Shown: positions 36,356 through 46,309 of the stretch, piece after piece
Position numbering within the stretch: position 1 is the first letter of the stretch
Layout of the letters: every line of letters starts with the position of its first letter
Position numbers and translations under genes: made by a program
From: Phycisphaeraceae bacterium
GTDB lineage: Bacteria > Planctomycetota > Phycisphaerae > Phycisphaerales > UBA1924
Direction of reading: 5' to 3'
Assembly: GCA_019636655.1 (NCBI GenBank)
Contig: JAHBXB010000004.1
Span: 62,001-126,000, forward strand
DNA length: 64,000 nt
Notes under the pieces: model-generated
Database searches by the model: none
What the model was told of the DNA's origin: nothing
What the model saw: the letters and a program-made list of their open reading frames with translations, nothing else

Positions 36356-39300
36356 CGTGTCCCCTCCGGCGTCGTTGATTCGTTCGGCCCCCATGCCGCC
36401 CCGCTGCCCTGGGGTTTCTCTTCTTCGGGCTCCGGCTGCCCACCATCGCCCTGCTCCATCAGCTTCTTGAGCAGGACATCGCCCCGTTCGGCAAGTTCCT
36501 GCTGGAGCCGGGTCGCCTCGGCCGTGACCTCGGTCTCGCCCGAGTCGGCGGCCAGTCGCGTGAGTTCGCCGGCTTCGACCTGCATCGACCGCAGCAACCG
36601 GAGCTGGGCGATCGGCGGGACGAGCGGGCGCTTCCCGCCCTGCCCGCCGCCCCCGCCCCCTGCGTTCGGGTTGTCGCGGAAATCGTCGTTCTGGCGCCGA
36701 GACCGGTCAAGGGCCTCAACGAGCGCCTGCAACGTCCGCACGGCCGTTGCTTGTCGGCGCTGCACGCCCGTGTCGGCGTCCCCAGCCCGGAGCGTGGTCG
36801 CGGCGGAGCCCATGGCCTCGTCCAGCCGCTGATGAGCGAACTCGAAGAGTGTTGCCTCGGAGAGCTCGCGGGTCTTGTCCTGCAGTTCCGTCAGCGAGTT
36901 CTTGAGCGTCTGCTGCCGCTCCGCCAGTGCACGGGCCGCCGCGCGCGTGCGGCGAGTCGGCTCGGCATCGATGAGCGGATCGGTCTCGCCTTTGATGGCC
37001 ACTTGCTCGGTAAGGGCCTGGCGGTAGGCGTTGCGAAGCTCCGCGGCCCGCCGCTCCTGCTCGCGGTCCTCGGCCTGCTCGTCGAGCCGCTTGGCCTCGT
37101 CGCGTGCCTGCTGCAGACGCTGCAGGCTGAGTTTCTCGCTCTGCTCCGCGGCGGTTGAATCCACCGGGCTGCCGCGGAGTGTGCGGATCGCCGCGCCCTG
37201 CGCCTCGTCCGCTCTGGCGAGCAACTCGACCACCGGCGCCAACTCGGCGGGGCCGTTCTCGGCCTCCTCGATGACGCCGATGGTGTTCCGGTTGAGCCGC
37301 ACCATCCCCGCTGCCGCCGGATCGAAATCACTGTCCGCGAGCCCCTGGGCCAGGACGCCCAACTGGGCTGTTTGCTCGGTGATGAGCGCCTCGATCGACT
37401 CGATCAGCGTCGCCAGCACACGCCGGAGTTCCTGGTCGCGGTTCTGGGCGGCACTGTTCATCTGGTCGAGCATCTGCTGCAGCGAATCGATCGCCTGCTG
37501 CTGCTGTTGCTGGGCGTTGCTGCCGCGGTTGTTCTCGACCTGGTTCGCGGCGTCCTGCATCTTCTCTTCGAGGCGGTCCCGCTGGGCCTTCTGCGCAGCC
37601 TGCTCCATGGCCTTGGCGGCGGCGGCGTCGCGCTGGGCGACCTCGTCCTTGTCCCGCAGCATCCGCTCGACGGCCTCGGCGGCCTTGCCAGCGAGCGACC
37701 GCTGCTCATCCCCGAGCCGCTGGAGGCTGCGGCGCTGCTCGTCCGTCAGTTCTTCCATCGAGCGGCCCGCGGTCTCCTGCGAAACCTGGCCGGTCTTGTC
37801 CTTGAGGTCGATCTGGTCCTGGAGGAGACGCTCGATCGCCCGCTTGGTCGCCCACGTGTCCTTCCCGCGATCGAGCATGCCCGCGAGCTGCTCCAGCGAA
37901 TCCCGGACCTGCCGCTGCGACCTCGCGGCGACATCCAGCGATTCCTCTGACGCCTTCCCCGACTCGGCCTTGGCGCGGGAAATGCTCTCGATCTCACGGG
38001 ACGCATCGACCGACCTCGTGCCGGCCTGCTCGAGCAGTGATTCCGCCTTCGTCAGCAGGTCCGTCATCTCACGATCGTGCAGCCCGTTGCGATCCATCCT
38101 CTCGCTCAGGCGGTTCACCGCGTCCCGCTCCCGGGCGATCCGCTCGGTGATCGCGGCCTGGGTCTTCTGCGCAGCCCGGGCGTCCTCGATCTGGCCCGAC
38201 TCCTGCCCGCCCCGGCTCGCAAGCTTCAAGGCCCGCTCCTGCTCCTCGTCGATGCGGAGGGCAGAGCGGCGAACGCCCTCGAGATCGTTCCACAGGCGGG
38301 CGACAAACTCCTCTTCGGAGATCACCGTGAGACGTCTCACCGCCGATCGCGTGGGCGCGTGCCGCTGCCCGTCGAGGTCATATGCATCAGTCGCGACGGT
38401 GGCGAGCCACACCTCGTCCCCGGGTGACAGCTTCATCGGCGCCAGGTCGAATGTCGATGCGACCGTCACCTGCTTGGGTTGCTCGTGGGTTGTTCTCCCG
38501 GGGGCATCCTGTTCCGCGGCCATCCGCACCCAGTCCTCGCGGGGCTCTGCGGGCGCGCCGGCAGAGCCCTTGGGCTTGTCCGCCGTGCGTCGCTCGAGGG
38601 CGACCTCGGAAACCCCGACGTCATCCCGCGCCTCGCCCACGACCTCGATCGTCGCGCTTGCCAGCACACTCTCGTCCGCCGCGGGCTGGGTGACGACCGC
38701 GGTGGGGGGCTGATCGACCAGCGCATCGAAGCGGTACACGGATTCTTCGACGCCGATGACGCCGTACTTGTCCGTGGGACGGACGGCAACCCGGGCGGAC
38801 TCGCGGAGCGTCCAGTCGATCGTCCAGACCGACCCATCAAACACCGCCGTGGCCGCCCCGGACTCGATGAGCCCGGCCAGGTCGTTGCCGAGTGATCGGC
38901 CGAGCCACACGCTCTTGTCGGCCTCGGGCCCAGGCACCGGCGTGTTCAGCATGATCGTAAGAGAAAGCTCCGACCCCACGAGCATGGCTGGCGGGGCGGC
39001 CCGCTCGTCATTGCCCGGCCCGAGAGTGAGCGTGCGATTCATCTCGTGCTCGGCGAGGGCGGCGTACGCCGGGGCCTCGATCCGGACCGACGCCTCCACG
39101 ACCGCCGGCGGATCGACAAGAGTCATCCGGCGTGTCGGTGTGCGGTCGTCGGCCGTCTCGAACCAATACTCCAGTTCGGCCTCGCGGGCCCCGCCCGGCG
39201 TCTGCTCGCCTCGCCGAGTACTCGCCGCGGGGAGCGTGGGCTCGATCAGCCGCTCGAAGAGCACGCCACGAGACGATCCCTCGTCTCCGGGCACATCGAT

Positions 39301-40128
39301 CTGCTTGCCCTGATTCGTGAGCAGCACACGGGAAACCCCGGTCTCATCGCCGGGCTTGAGGCCGTCGGAACGGACGATGCGGTACATGCCCCACACCCGA
39401 GTCCCCCCCTCGACATGGTCGACCCTCGCCCCCCGCAGGACCGCCGCCCGCAGCGCAATCGCGGTTCCGATGGGGTGCACGGTCTCGCCCGTGGCGTCAA
39501 CCACCTGGGTTCGCTTGGGCCATGACACATCCGACCAGGGCGCCAGCACGCGCCAGGCGCCGATCGACACGAGCGACGGGAACGAGACGCCGATGGCGAC
39601 CAGCGACAGCAGCATTACGGCAACAGCCCCGCTCGACCGGCCGACGCCGCTGCCCGTCAAGAGCGCCGAGGCCCGTACACGCCCGAATCGCTCCGCGGCT
39701 TGCCGGATGACAGGGTCGGCAAGATCCTGCCCCGTCGTCCGGATCTCGCCTCGGTCCACCCCGTCCGCGAGTTCCAGGCCCGCGGCGAGCAGCCCCGAGA
39801 GACCGGCAGACCGGCCCGGCTGGCTCCGCTCCACACGGAGGGCGACTTCCGTCAGCGTTGGGCGGAACCTCAGGGCGGGCGCCACGAGCCGGCGCACGCC
39901 CCAGGCGACCGCCCCGATCCCGACGATCCAGAGGACCGTCCGGAGCCACCACGGCGTTCGCAGCACGAAGTCCACCGCGCCGGCGAGGATACACACGCCA
40001 AGAACCCACGCCACGAGTGTCGCGGTTCCCTGGCCGATCAGCAGCCAGCGGGCGCGCGCGCGCAGCGAGGCCAAGGCCTGGGCCATGCCGGCAATCGCGC
40101 TCTGACGCTGCGGGTCCATCCGTGCCAT
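36352..40128 (-). CDS. Large membrane-anchored coiled-coil protein (DUF4175-like)
   Basis: A 1258-residue protein. Two helices lie near residues 25-75 (LLIGQGTATLVAWVLGVCIL and VLWIVGIGAVAWGV), a third near 150-180, then a beta-rich extracytoplasmic part, then a very long charged helical region (about 550-1130) of heptad-like Gln/Glu/Arg/Ala composition, ending in a Gly-rich segment near 1165. It resembles DUF4175-type proteins. Two starts are possible, ATG at 40128 or three codons later at 40119; the latter has a better-spaced GGAGG. It overlaps the next gene by ATGA. Confidence 0.6.
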   Translation of the reverse strand: MARMDPQRQSAIAGMAQALASLRARARWLLIGQGTATLVAWVLGVCILAGAVDFVLRTPWWLRTVLWIVGIGAVAWGVRRLVAPALRFRPTLTEVALRVERSQPGRSAGLSGLLAAGLELADGVDRGEIRTTGQDLADPVIRQAAERFGRVRASALLTGSGVGRSSGAVAVMLLSLVAIGVSFPSLVSIGAWRVLAPWSDVSWPKRTQVVDATGETVHPIGTAIALRAAVLRGARVDHVEGGTRVWGMYRIVRSDGLKPGDETGVSRVLLTNQGKQIDVPGDEGSSRGVLFERLIEPTLPAASTRRGEQTPGGAREAELEYWFETADDRTPTRRMTLVDPPAVVEASVRIEAPAYAALAEHEMNRTLTLGPGNDERAAPPAMLVGSELSLTIMLNTPVPGPEADKSVWLGRSLGNDLAGLIESGAATAVFDGSVWTIDWTLRESARVAVRPTDKYGVIGVEESVYRFDALVDQPPTAVVTQPAADESVLASATIEVVGEARDDVGVSEVALERRTADKPKGSAGAPAEPREDWVRMAAEQDAPGRTTHEQPKQVTVASTFDLAPMKLSPGDEVWLATVATDAYDLDGQRHAPTRSAVRRLTVISEEEFVARLWNDLEGVRRSALRIDEEQERALKLASRGGQESGQIEDARAAQKTQAAITERIARERDAVNRLSERMDRNGLHDREMTDLLTKAESLLEQAGTRSVDASREIESISRAKAESGKASEESLDVAARSQRQVRDSLEQLAGMLDRGKDTWATKRAIERLLQDQIDLKDKTGQVSQETAGRSMEELTDEQRRSLQRLGDEQRSLAGKAAEAVERMLRDKDEVAQRDAAAAKAMEQAAQKAQRDRLEEKMQDAANQVENNRGSNAQQQQQQAIDSLQQMLDQMNSAAQNRDQELRRVLATLIESIEALITEQTAQLGVLAQGLADSDFDPAAAGMVRLNRNTIGVIEEAENGPAELAPVVELLARADEAQGAAIRTLRGSPVDSTAAEQSEKLSLQRLQQARDEAKRLDEQAEDREQERRAAELRNAYRQALTEQVAIKGETDPLIDAEPTRRTRAAARALAERQQTLKNSLTELQDKTRELSEATLFEFAHQRLDEAMGSAATTLRAGDADTGVQRRQATAVRTLQALVEALDRSRRQNDDFRDNPNAGGGGGGQGGKRPLVPPIAQLRLLRSMQVEAGELTRLAADSGETEVTAEATRLQQELAERGDVLLKKLMEQGDGGQPEPEEEKPQGSGAAWGPNESTTPEGTR

Positions 40129-40222
40129 CTCCTCCCCCTCCAAGTATCGGATACAAAGCCGGTCGCCGCCCGTTCCCGGACCCCATGACACCGTCGAATC
40201 TCACCCGCCTCCTGGTCGGGCT

Positions 40223-42658
40223 CTAGGCGAGACGAATGACACGCCGCCAGACCCATTCCACCACCAGAAGCCCGACCAGCAACGCGAGCGCCAGCGGAGT
40301 ATCCCAGAGCGTTTCCTCTTCAGGTGTACCAACGACACGCACCCGGCGGTTCGGTAACAGGTTTGTCAGTTCGCTCAGTTCCGTCGGCCCTAACAGCTTC
40401 CCCCCCGTCGCGCTGGCCAGCCGGCCAAGGAGTGCGTGGTCGGTTTCGGGCCGCCGGAGCTCGTCCTCGGGGAGCCAGACTTCGAGCGGAGCGCTCAGCC
40501 GCTCGCCGGCGAGCAGCGGGTCGATCACCTCGACGACGAACTTGCCGCTCTCGGGGACCACCAGCGTTCCGCCAAACGTCCGCGATCCGGCCGACTCGCT
40601 CTCGCGGGAGAGAGTCAGTTCGCTGACCGCCGCGGGGGCGCCGGCCGCGTCCGTCCGCGAGACCCGGACGTTCACGGTGGAGCCCGCGGAATCGGTCAGC
40701 CGCTGGTCGAGCAACTCGACCGTGACACGCACCGGCTGCTCGACCTCGGTCCTCGCGGGCGACACCTCGATCCGCGCAGCGCGGCCCGCGCGCGCCAGGC
40801 TCTCGCGCCCGAGCATGCGCACGAGCTGGAGCCAGAACCGCTCGGGTAGGTCCTCCCCCCGCCCGTACCGCCATCGCCAGATCTCGTCTGTCGCGACATA
40901 GAGGACCCGGCCGGCGCCGTACCTCATGGAGGTGACCAGCGGCGACGTTTCCGACGCCGCTCCTTCGGTCGACACCGCCTCGGCGAGCACCTCGCTCGTC
41001 GGTTTGAGCGACAGCTGGTCGATCTTCTGGACCCAGCGCAGGCGCGGCCATCCGAGCGACGCATCGCCGAGTTCGGCCGGCCACCAGCTCGCCGCGCCGC
41101 CGCCGGGGCCCTGGGTGTCGGTCAGCCGCAGCACGCCGTACCGCTCGGCAATCGCCGTGGGGCGGGCCAGCACGGGGTCGAGCCACACCGGCAGCGACCC
41201 GCGATCGCGGGGCCCGGACCGGACCGAGAAGGGGAGCAGATCGGCCAGCCCGGTCGACGTCCACGCGGCGGGCGTTGAGCCGTCGCCGGCGATCCACAGC
41301 AGCCCGGCTCCCCGGATCGCGATGTGCTCCTTGAGCTGCGCCAACTGCTCCTCCGTGAACACATCGGGCCGCACGTCGCCCATGATGACGACGTCGTACT
41401 GCTGCCAGTCTTCCGGCGAGGTGGGGAGCGAAGCCATCGTGTCGTCCCCTTCCTGCACAAATCGCTTGCCCTCGGCCAGCAGCAGGCTCGCGGACCTAAT
41501 CGATCTCTCCCGCAGGAGCAGGTTCTTGACGTACCGCTGCTCCCATCGCGGGTAGCCGTCGAAGTAGGCGACGCGCAGCGGCCGGTCCTCCAGGGAGAGG
41601 TTCACGGCGGCCTCGTTGTCCTCGGCGACAAGGTCGCTCCCTTCGGGCACGATCCTGACGAGCCACCGGGACTCGCCCGCCTGTGCCGGCCGCGCCGTGA
41701 GCATCACCCGGTTGGACCGTGCCGCCGGGGCCGTGCCGCCGCTCTCGCCGGGCGCTCCCGGTGGCGGGGCGCCCGCGGCGGGTCCGACCGACTGCTCGTC
41801 GAGCACCAGTCCGGTGGCCCGGTCGATCAGCTGCACCTTGCCCCAGGTGTCCGGCCCGACCGAGTCGCCGCCGATTCGCTCGATCTCCACTTCCACGGGC
41901 ACAAGATCGTTGACGAAGGCGGTGCGCGGGCTCTGCACGGACCGGACCGCCACATCGGCAACCGGCTCAGGGCTGCCCAGCGGCAGCGCGAACACCGGGA
42001 TCTTCTCCGCCTGGAGCCGCCGCAGCGTCTGCTTCGACGGGTCGTCGATGGAGCGGCCATCGCTGAGCAGCACGACGCCGGCCACCGGGCGGGCGGCCGC
42101 ACGCCGCATCGCCTGCTCGAGCGCCCGGCCGATCGCGGTTCGGCGACCGGCCGGTTCGGGAAGTTCGCCGCCGGAAGCTCCCGCGGGCAGGTCGTACGCG
42201 CCCGAGTCAAACCCCATCCACACCACCACCCGGTCCTTCTCCAGGGCCTTGAGCGCCGGGGCTGCCGCGACCAGCGCCGCGCGAAGCTGCTCCTCGCGGG
42301 ATTCGCGGGCCGTCGGGGACTTGGCCGAAGGCGTGTCACGGATCTCCATCGACGCAGACCGGTCCGCCAGCACGAGAACCCAGTCCATCTCCTCCGTCTC
42401 GTTGGGCTTGACCAGCCGGGGGCCGGAGAGCAGCACCACGATCAGCAGCAGCGTCAGCGACCGCACGCCCGCGAGCGTGATCCTCGACCGTGACGGCGCA
42501 TCGAGCCGGTGGTACGACAGCCATGCGAAGGCGATGCATGCGGCGATCACCATCGCCCACGCCCAGGCCGGGATCGGATGGGCCATGGCGAACGACACGC
42601 CCTCATCGCCGAAGCGGAGCGTGCGGAGGCCAAGAAGCCAGTTCAGCGAGGCGTTCAT
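40223..42658 (-). CDS. VWA-domain membrane protein with glutamine-amidotransferase-like region
   Basis: An 811-residue protein. Two N-terminal helices (about 31-48 and 64-80) precede a von Willebrand A domain whose metal site DRSASM is canonical (D99-x-S101-x-S103). The middle contains strands of a GATase-type domain (VVIMGDVRP, AIRGAGLLWIAGDGST) without the catalytic Cys/His pair being evident. Beta-sandwich segments and a C-terminal helix near 785-803 follow. The open frame extends further upstream, but ATG 42658 overlaps the upstream stop (ATGA), which fixes the start. It is part of the Bat-type operon. Confidence 0.75.
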   Translation of the reverse strand: MNASLNWLLGLRTLRFGDEGVSFAMAHPIPAWAWAMVIAACIAFAWLSYHRLDAPSRSRITLAGVRSLTLLLIVVLLSGPRLVKPNETEEMDWVLVLADRSASMEIRDTPSAKSPTARESREEQLRAALVAAAPALKALEKDRVVVWMGFDSGAYDLPAGASGGELPEPAGRRTAIGRALEQAMRRAAARPVAGVVLLSDGRSIDDPSKQTLRRLQAEKIPVFALPLGSPEPVADVAVRSVQSPRTAFVNDLVPVEVEIERIGGDSVGPDTWGKVQLIDRATGLVLDEQSVGPAAGAPPPGAPGESGGTAPAARSNRVMLTARPAQAGESRWLVRIVPEGSDLVAEDNEAAVNLSLEDRPLRVAYFDGYPRWEQRYVKNLLLRERSIRSASLLLAEGKRFVQEGDDTMASLPTSPEDWQQYDVVIMGDVRPDVFTEEQLAQLKEHIAIRGAGLLWIAGDGSTPAAWTSTGLADLLPFSVRSGPRDRGSLPVWLDPVLARPTAIAERYGVLRLTDTQGPGGGAASWWPAELGDASLGWPRLRWVQKIDQLSLKPTSEVLAEAVSTEGAASETSPLVTSMRYGAGRVLYVATDEIWRWRYGRGEDLPERFWLQLVRMLGRESLARAGRAARIEVSPARTEVEQPVRVTVELLDQRLTDSAGSTVNVRVSRTDAAGAPAAVSELTLSRESESAGSRTFGGTLVVPESGKFVVEVIDPLLAGERLSAPLEVWLPEDELRRPETDHALLGRLASATGGKLLGPTELSELTNLLPNRRVRVVGTPEEETLWDTPLALALLVGLLVVEWVWRRVIRLA

Positions 42659-45183
42659 GGCGCGGCTCCGGCGGCCGAGGCCGCGCCGATCCGTTCGCCA
42701 TCCGGAACCGTCGCCGGCAGCGTCGCGTGGCTCGCGTGTCGGGCGACGATCGTCTCCAGCATGGCCAGCAGGCCCGCGGCGATGAGGAGCGGGAGGGCGA
42801 AGGGAGAACCGCTCGCCCGTGCAGAGGCCAGGGCGGGCATCGCGGGAGCCTGCCCCGCCCCCGGCTGCAGCGGCTCGATCCAGGTCGGCGGCACTTCGGA
42901 CGCACCGCGGAGCCATCGCTCGATGTCGGCCGCAGGTTGGGGCGTCACGCGAGAGGCCCGGGAATCGGGATTCACGCCCACCACGCCGCGTGCCGCACCG
43001 CGCTCGTCGACCGCCCTCCACAGCCCCGCTCGCCGCAGCGGCTCAGCTGGTCGGCCCGTCGCGGCGTCCACGCTGATCCGGGCCGAGGCTGCCTCCTCGG
43101 CGGGGTCACGGGTGCGAGACAGCGGGTCCGGGATCCGCAGCAGTTCGGCCGTTCGCGACGGCAAAGAGGGGGGCCGGCCGGCAATCGAGGTGAACGTGCC
43201 CCGGGCTCGGCCGACGCCCTGCCGGATCAACTCTTGCACGAGAGGCACCATCAGTGGGCGTGCCGGGAGGTCGGTCCAGTCCAGTTCCGGTGCTGCCGCG
43301 AGGTACACGATCAGTCCTTGTGCGCCGGAATCCACTTTGGCCGAACCGGCCTCGCCGTTCGTCTCGCCGGACGCGGACATCGATGGCGACCCGACCCACA
43401 GGACCACCGAGCCGTCGGGCATCGAGAGCAGCCGCTCACCCGCTTCGATGGTCGTGCCGGCGGGAATCTCGATCGGGAGCAGCCGGGAAACCGTGACCGG
43501 TCGCGCCAGTTCTGCGAGTTCAGCGCGGACCAACGAGAGCACGTCGGCCGACTCCCCGCCCGTTCCAGAGCCCGGAGCCGGGTTGACAACCAGGCGGGCC
43601 GCCGGGTCGCCCGGGTCATAGACCCGCGTCTCTCGCGACACCGCGAACGGGAGCGAGAGCGAGTTCACCATCGCGTCGGTCCACGTGTGCGCTGCCGCGG
43701 ACCCTGCCTCGCCCCCCGGGGGGGTGATCAAGAGCAGCCCGCCGGCCGCCGCGAAACCGCGCAGACGCCTCCAGGCGTCAGGCGTGATCAGGTCCGGCCG
43801 CGGCAAAGCCACGGCGTCAAGCCCGGCAAGACGCGGCAGATCCAGCGCGCCGGGCTCGATGTCGATCACCTCGATGCCGCTGTCGGACACCCCCCCGGCG
43901 CCGCCCGGGTTGAGGGCGAGCCGGAGCCACTCCGCCGCCTCGAGTTCATCGACCCGTCCCCGCTCCCCGAACCGCTTTGGGGCCACGAGACCCACGCGGA
44001 GCGATTCGCGCAACTCGATCGGACGCCGGAACACGTTGTCGTCCGAGATGCTGTCCGCCGCGGTGGCCGCCTCGCCCGGGCGAGTCTCGGGGTGCTCGAT
44101 CTGTGCGACCAGCACGGCGCTCGACGCCGGGCCTTGGGCGTCTCCCACGGCGGGCGGCTGCAGGGTGATGGCGGTCTCTTCCTGGCCCGCCCGGAACCTC
44201 GCGAGACCGGTCACGGGCCGGTTGGAACCGGCGGACGGCCGCTCGCCGACGGCCGCGAGCCGGATATTCACCGGCACGCTGAGTTCACGCGACACCCCCG
44301 GGCCAGAGCGCCGAACGCTGACGCGGACTCCCCCAGCCCCGCTCGCCCCAGTTCCCGCGGCGGGCGCCAGGAGCACGCCGCGCAGAGGCTCCACCGCACC
44401 GATCGCCAGGTTGTCGGTGGCCGTCGCGGCCGGCCTTGGCACGAGCAGCCGAACCCCGTCCGGCAGTCTCGGCAGCGGCTGGGTCGACACCGCGGCGATG
44501 TCGACAGAGCCATCAAGGAAATCGGAGATCACAACGACAAACGTCTCGTCCTGCGGAGCGGACTCGGCCCGGCGGGATCGGTCCGATTCGATCGCGGACA
44601 CCGCAAGGGCCAGGGCCGCGCCGGGGTCCGACCTGGAATCGGTCGCCTCCACCGAGTCCACCAGCCGCGAGACCGCCGCAATATCAGGCGATGGCGGAGA
44701 GACCAACGCTTCCGCCGGAGCCGCCATGGCAATGAGCGCCGCGCGGTCCCCTGCGCCGGCGGCGTCGTTGCCCGCGGCGGAGCCCACCCGCCCCGAGAGT
44801 TGTGACAGGATGCCCTTGGCCAACTCCTTGTGTCGCTCGATCGCGCGACTCTCCGACCCATCGGTGCCCCGCGCCGAGGCGGTCATCGAGTTGTCGATCA
44901 GGATGTACACCGTGCGCCCCGCCGCACCGGAGGCCCGCCCGCCCGCGAGCAGCGGGTGCGCGATCGCCATCGCGGCCAGCAGCACGAGCAGGCACCGCGA
45001 GGCCAGCAGCAGCCACTGCTCGAACAGCAGCCGCTTGCGCTGCCGCCGGTACGCCTCCAGCAGGAACCGCATGGCCCCCCACATCACCGGTCGCCGCCGG
45101 CGCCGCATGATGATGTGGATGATGATCGGGAGCGACACCGCAAGCAGACCCGCGATCGCGATCCCGGGGTGAAGGAACGTCAT
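42655..45183 (-). CDS. BatA-like membrane protein with VWA domain
   Basis: An 842-residue protein beginning with the BatA/aerotolerance N-terminal signature (MTFLHPGIAIAGLLAVSLPI, then MRRRRRPVMWGAMRFL). The second helix ends near residue 80. The VWA metal site reads IDNSMTAS, that is D97-x-S99-x-T101, slightly different from DxSxS. Later parts are extracytoplasmic with Gly/Ala-rich linkers, and one helix lies near 807-830. BatA-type proteins are anchored, metal-binding partners of other VWA proteins. The start ATG is 61 bases downstream of the DUF58 gene stop. Confidence 0.75.
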   Translation of the reverse strand: MTFLHPGIAIAGLLAVSLPIIIHIIMRRRRRPVMWGAMRFLLEAYRRQRKRLLFEQWLLLASRCLLVLLAAMAIAHPLLAGGRASGAAGRTVYILIDNSMTASARGTDGSESRAIERHKELAKGILSQLSGRVGSAAGNDAAGAGDRAALIAMAAPAEALVSPPSPDIAAVSRLVDSVEATDSRSDPGAALALAVSAIESDRSRRAESAPQDETFVVVISDFLDGSVDIAAVSTQPLPRLPDGVRLLVPRPAATATDNLAIGAVEPLRGVLLAPAAGTGASGAGGVRVSVRRSGPGVSRELSVPVNIRLAAVGERPSAGSNRPVTGLARFRAGQEETAITLQPPAVGDAQGPASSAVLVAQIEHPETRPGEAATAADSISDDNVFRRPIELRESLRVGLVAPKRFGERGRVDELEAAEWLRLALNPGGAGGVSDSGIEVIDIEPGALDLPRLAGLDAVALPRPDLITPDAWRRLRGFAAAGGLLLITPPGGEAGSAAAHTWTDAMVNSLSLPFAVSRETRVYDPGDPAARLVVNPAPGSGTGGESADVLSLVRAELAELARPVTVSRLLPIEIPAGTTIEAGERLLSMPDGSVVLWVGSPSMSASGETNGEAGSAKVDSGAQGLIVYLAAAPELDWTDLPARPLMVPLVQELIRQGVGRARGTFTSIAGRPPSLPSRTAELLRIPDPLSRTRDPAEEAASARISVDAATGRPAEPLRRAGLWRAVDERGAARGVVGVNPDSRASRVTPQPAADIERWLRGASEVPPTWIEPLQPGAGQAPAMPALASARASGSPFALPLLIAAGLLAMLETIVARHASHATLPATVPDGERIGAASAAGAAP

Positions 45184-45244
45184 GCCGCCCGCCCTCCGGA
45201 CGGCTCGGCGCCGATTCGTCGTGCGTGGTTACCTGGGCTCCGCA

Positions 45245-46309
45245 CTATCCGAGCTTCCCGCGCTTGATTCCCGCGTTTCGCCTGGCCATGAACGCCGCCA
45301 TCGGCGGCCCAAGCCAATCGTGCGTCGATACGCGGTGGTAGTCGAATCCGAACGACCTTGTAATCCGTTCGATCGCGGCGAGGTGGGACTCGATCGCCTC
45401 GATGTACGACGCCCTGAGAGCCCGCGGATCAACCCGCAGCCGCGCCTCCCCCTCGAGCCCCTCGAACGGCGCGGTCTCGGTCAGGTTGAAGTCCCGCTCC
45501 GCTTGGTCGAGCACCTCGAAGACAATCACATCATGCCTGCGGTGCCGGATCCGCGCGAGCGACGAGCGGTACTCCTCCGGGTCAACGAACAGGTCGGAAA
45601 TCACCACGATCAGGCAGCGGTTGGTCAGTTTCGCAAGCACCTGGTCCACCACGCGTCCGAGGTTGGTCGGCCGCTCGACCGGGTGCATCGACAGAGCCCC
45701 GACGATCTGCCGCCACTGCCCGGGCGAGCTCGATCGCTTCACCAGGGCCCGCATCTCGTCCGCGAACACCGCGAGACCCGCCCGGTCCCCCTGACGGAGC
45801 GCCATGTACGACATCGCCGCCGCGACGGCGGTCGCGTGGTCGTACTTGGTCCAGTGCGCCCGGCCGTCCGGCGAGGTCGCCCGGCCCGCCCCCGACGCGT
45901 CCTCGAAGGACCGCGTCCCGAAGTTCATCGAACCCGAGGAGTCCACGAGCACCATCAGGTCGAGATTGGTCTCCTGCTGGTATTGCTTAAGGTGGAGCTT
46001 GTCCGATCGGCCGAAGACCTTCCAGTCCAGGTACCGAAGGTCGTCCCCGGGCACGTAAGGGCGGTGCTGGGCGAACTCCACCGAGAACCCCTGGTAGGGG
46101 GACCGGTGCTGCCCGCTCATCACCCCTTCCACGATCATCTTGGCTCGCAGTTCGAGCGTCCCCAGCCGGGCCAGGGTTTGGGGGTGCAGGTACAACTGCG
46201 CATCGGCATGGGAACTGGTCGCCGCACTCGGCCGCGCCACCCCCTCAGGACCCCTTGGCCCGCCGGATCCATCCGGCGATTCGTCGTGACTCCGTTCTGA
46301 ATCAGCCAT
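45245..46309 (-). CDS. DUF58 domain protein
   Basis: A 354-residue soluble protein with the DUF58 core: RPYVPGDDLRYLDWKVFGRS (84-102) followed by a VWA-type domain with canonical metal site VDSSGSM (D123-x-S125-x-S127). Such proteins usually act downstream of a MoxR AAA+ ATPase and with BatA-type membrane proteins, probably in folding or assembly of envelope complexes. Here no MoxR gene is adjacent. It is the first gene of the minus-strand operon 46309 to 33060; its N-terminal 35 residues are Ser/Gly/Pro-rich. Confidence 0.85.
   Translation of the reverse strand: MADSERSHDESPDGSGGPRGPEGVARPSAATSSHADAQLYLHPQTLARLGTLELRAKMIVEGVMSGQHRSPYQGFSVEFAQHRPYVPGDDLRYLDWKVFGRSDKLHLKQYQQETNLDLMVLVDSSGSMNFGTRSFEDASGAGRATSPDGRAHWTKYDHATAVAAAMSYMALRQGDRAGLAVFADEMRALVKRSSSPGQWRQIVGALSMHPVERPTNLGRVVDQVLAKLTNRCLIVVISDLFVDPEEYRSSLARIRHRRHDVIVFEVLDQAERDFNLTETAPFEGLEGEARLRVDPRALRASYIEAIESHLAAIERITRSFGFDYHRVSTHDWLGPPMAAFMARRNAGIKRGKLG

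Noticed and set aside
40223-43021. Upstream extension of the VWA gene beyond 42658
   Set aside because: The added residues are Arg/Gly/Pro-rich, and the extension lies within the BatA-like gene in another frame; the ATGA overlap at 42655-42658 fixes the start.
43685-45172. 495-residue plus-strand open frame opposite the BatA-like gene
   Set aside because: Ser/Arg/Pro-rich shadow of the real gene with no motif or ribosome site.
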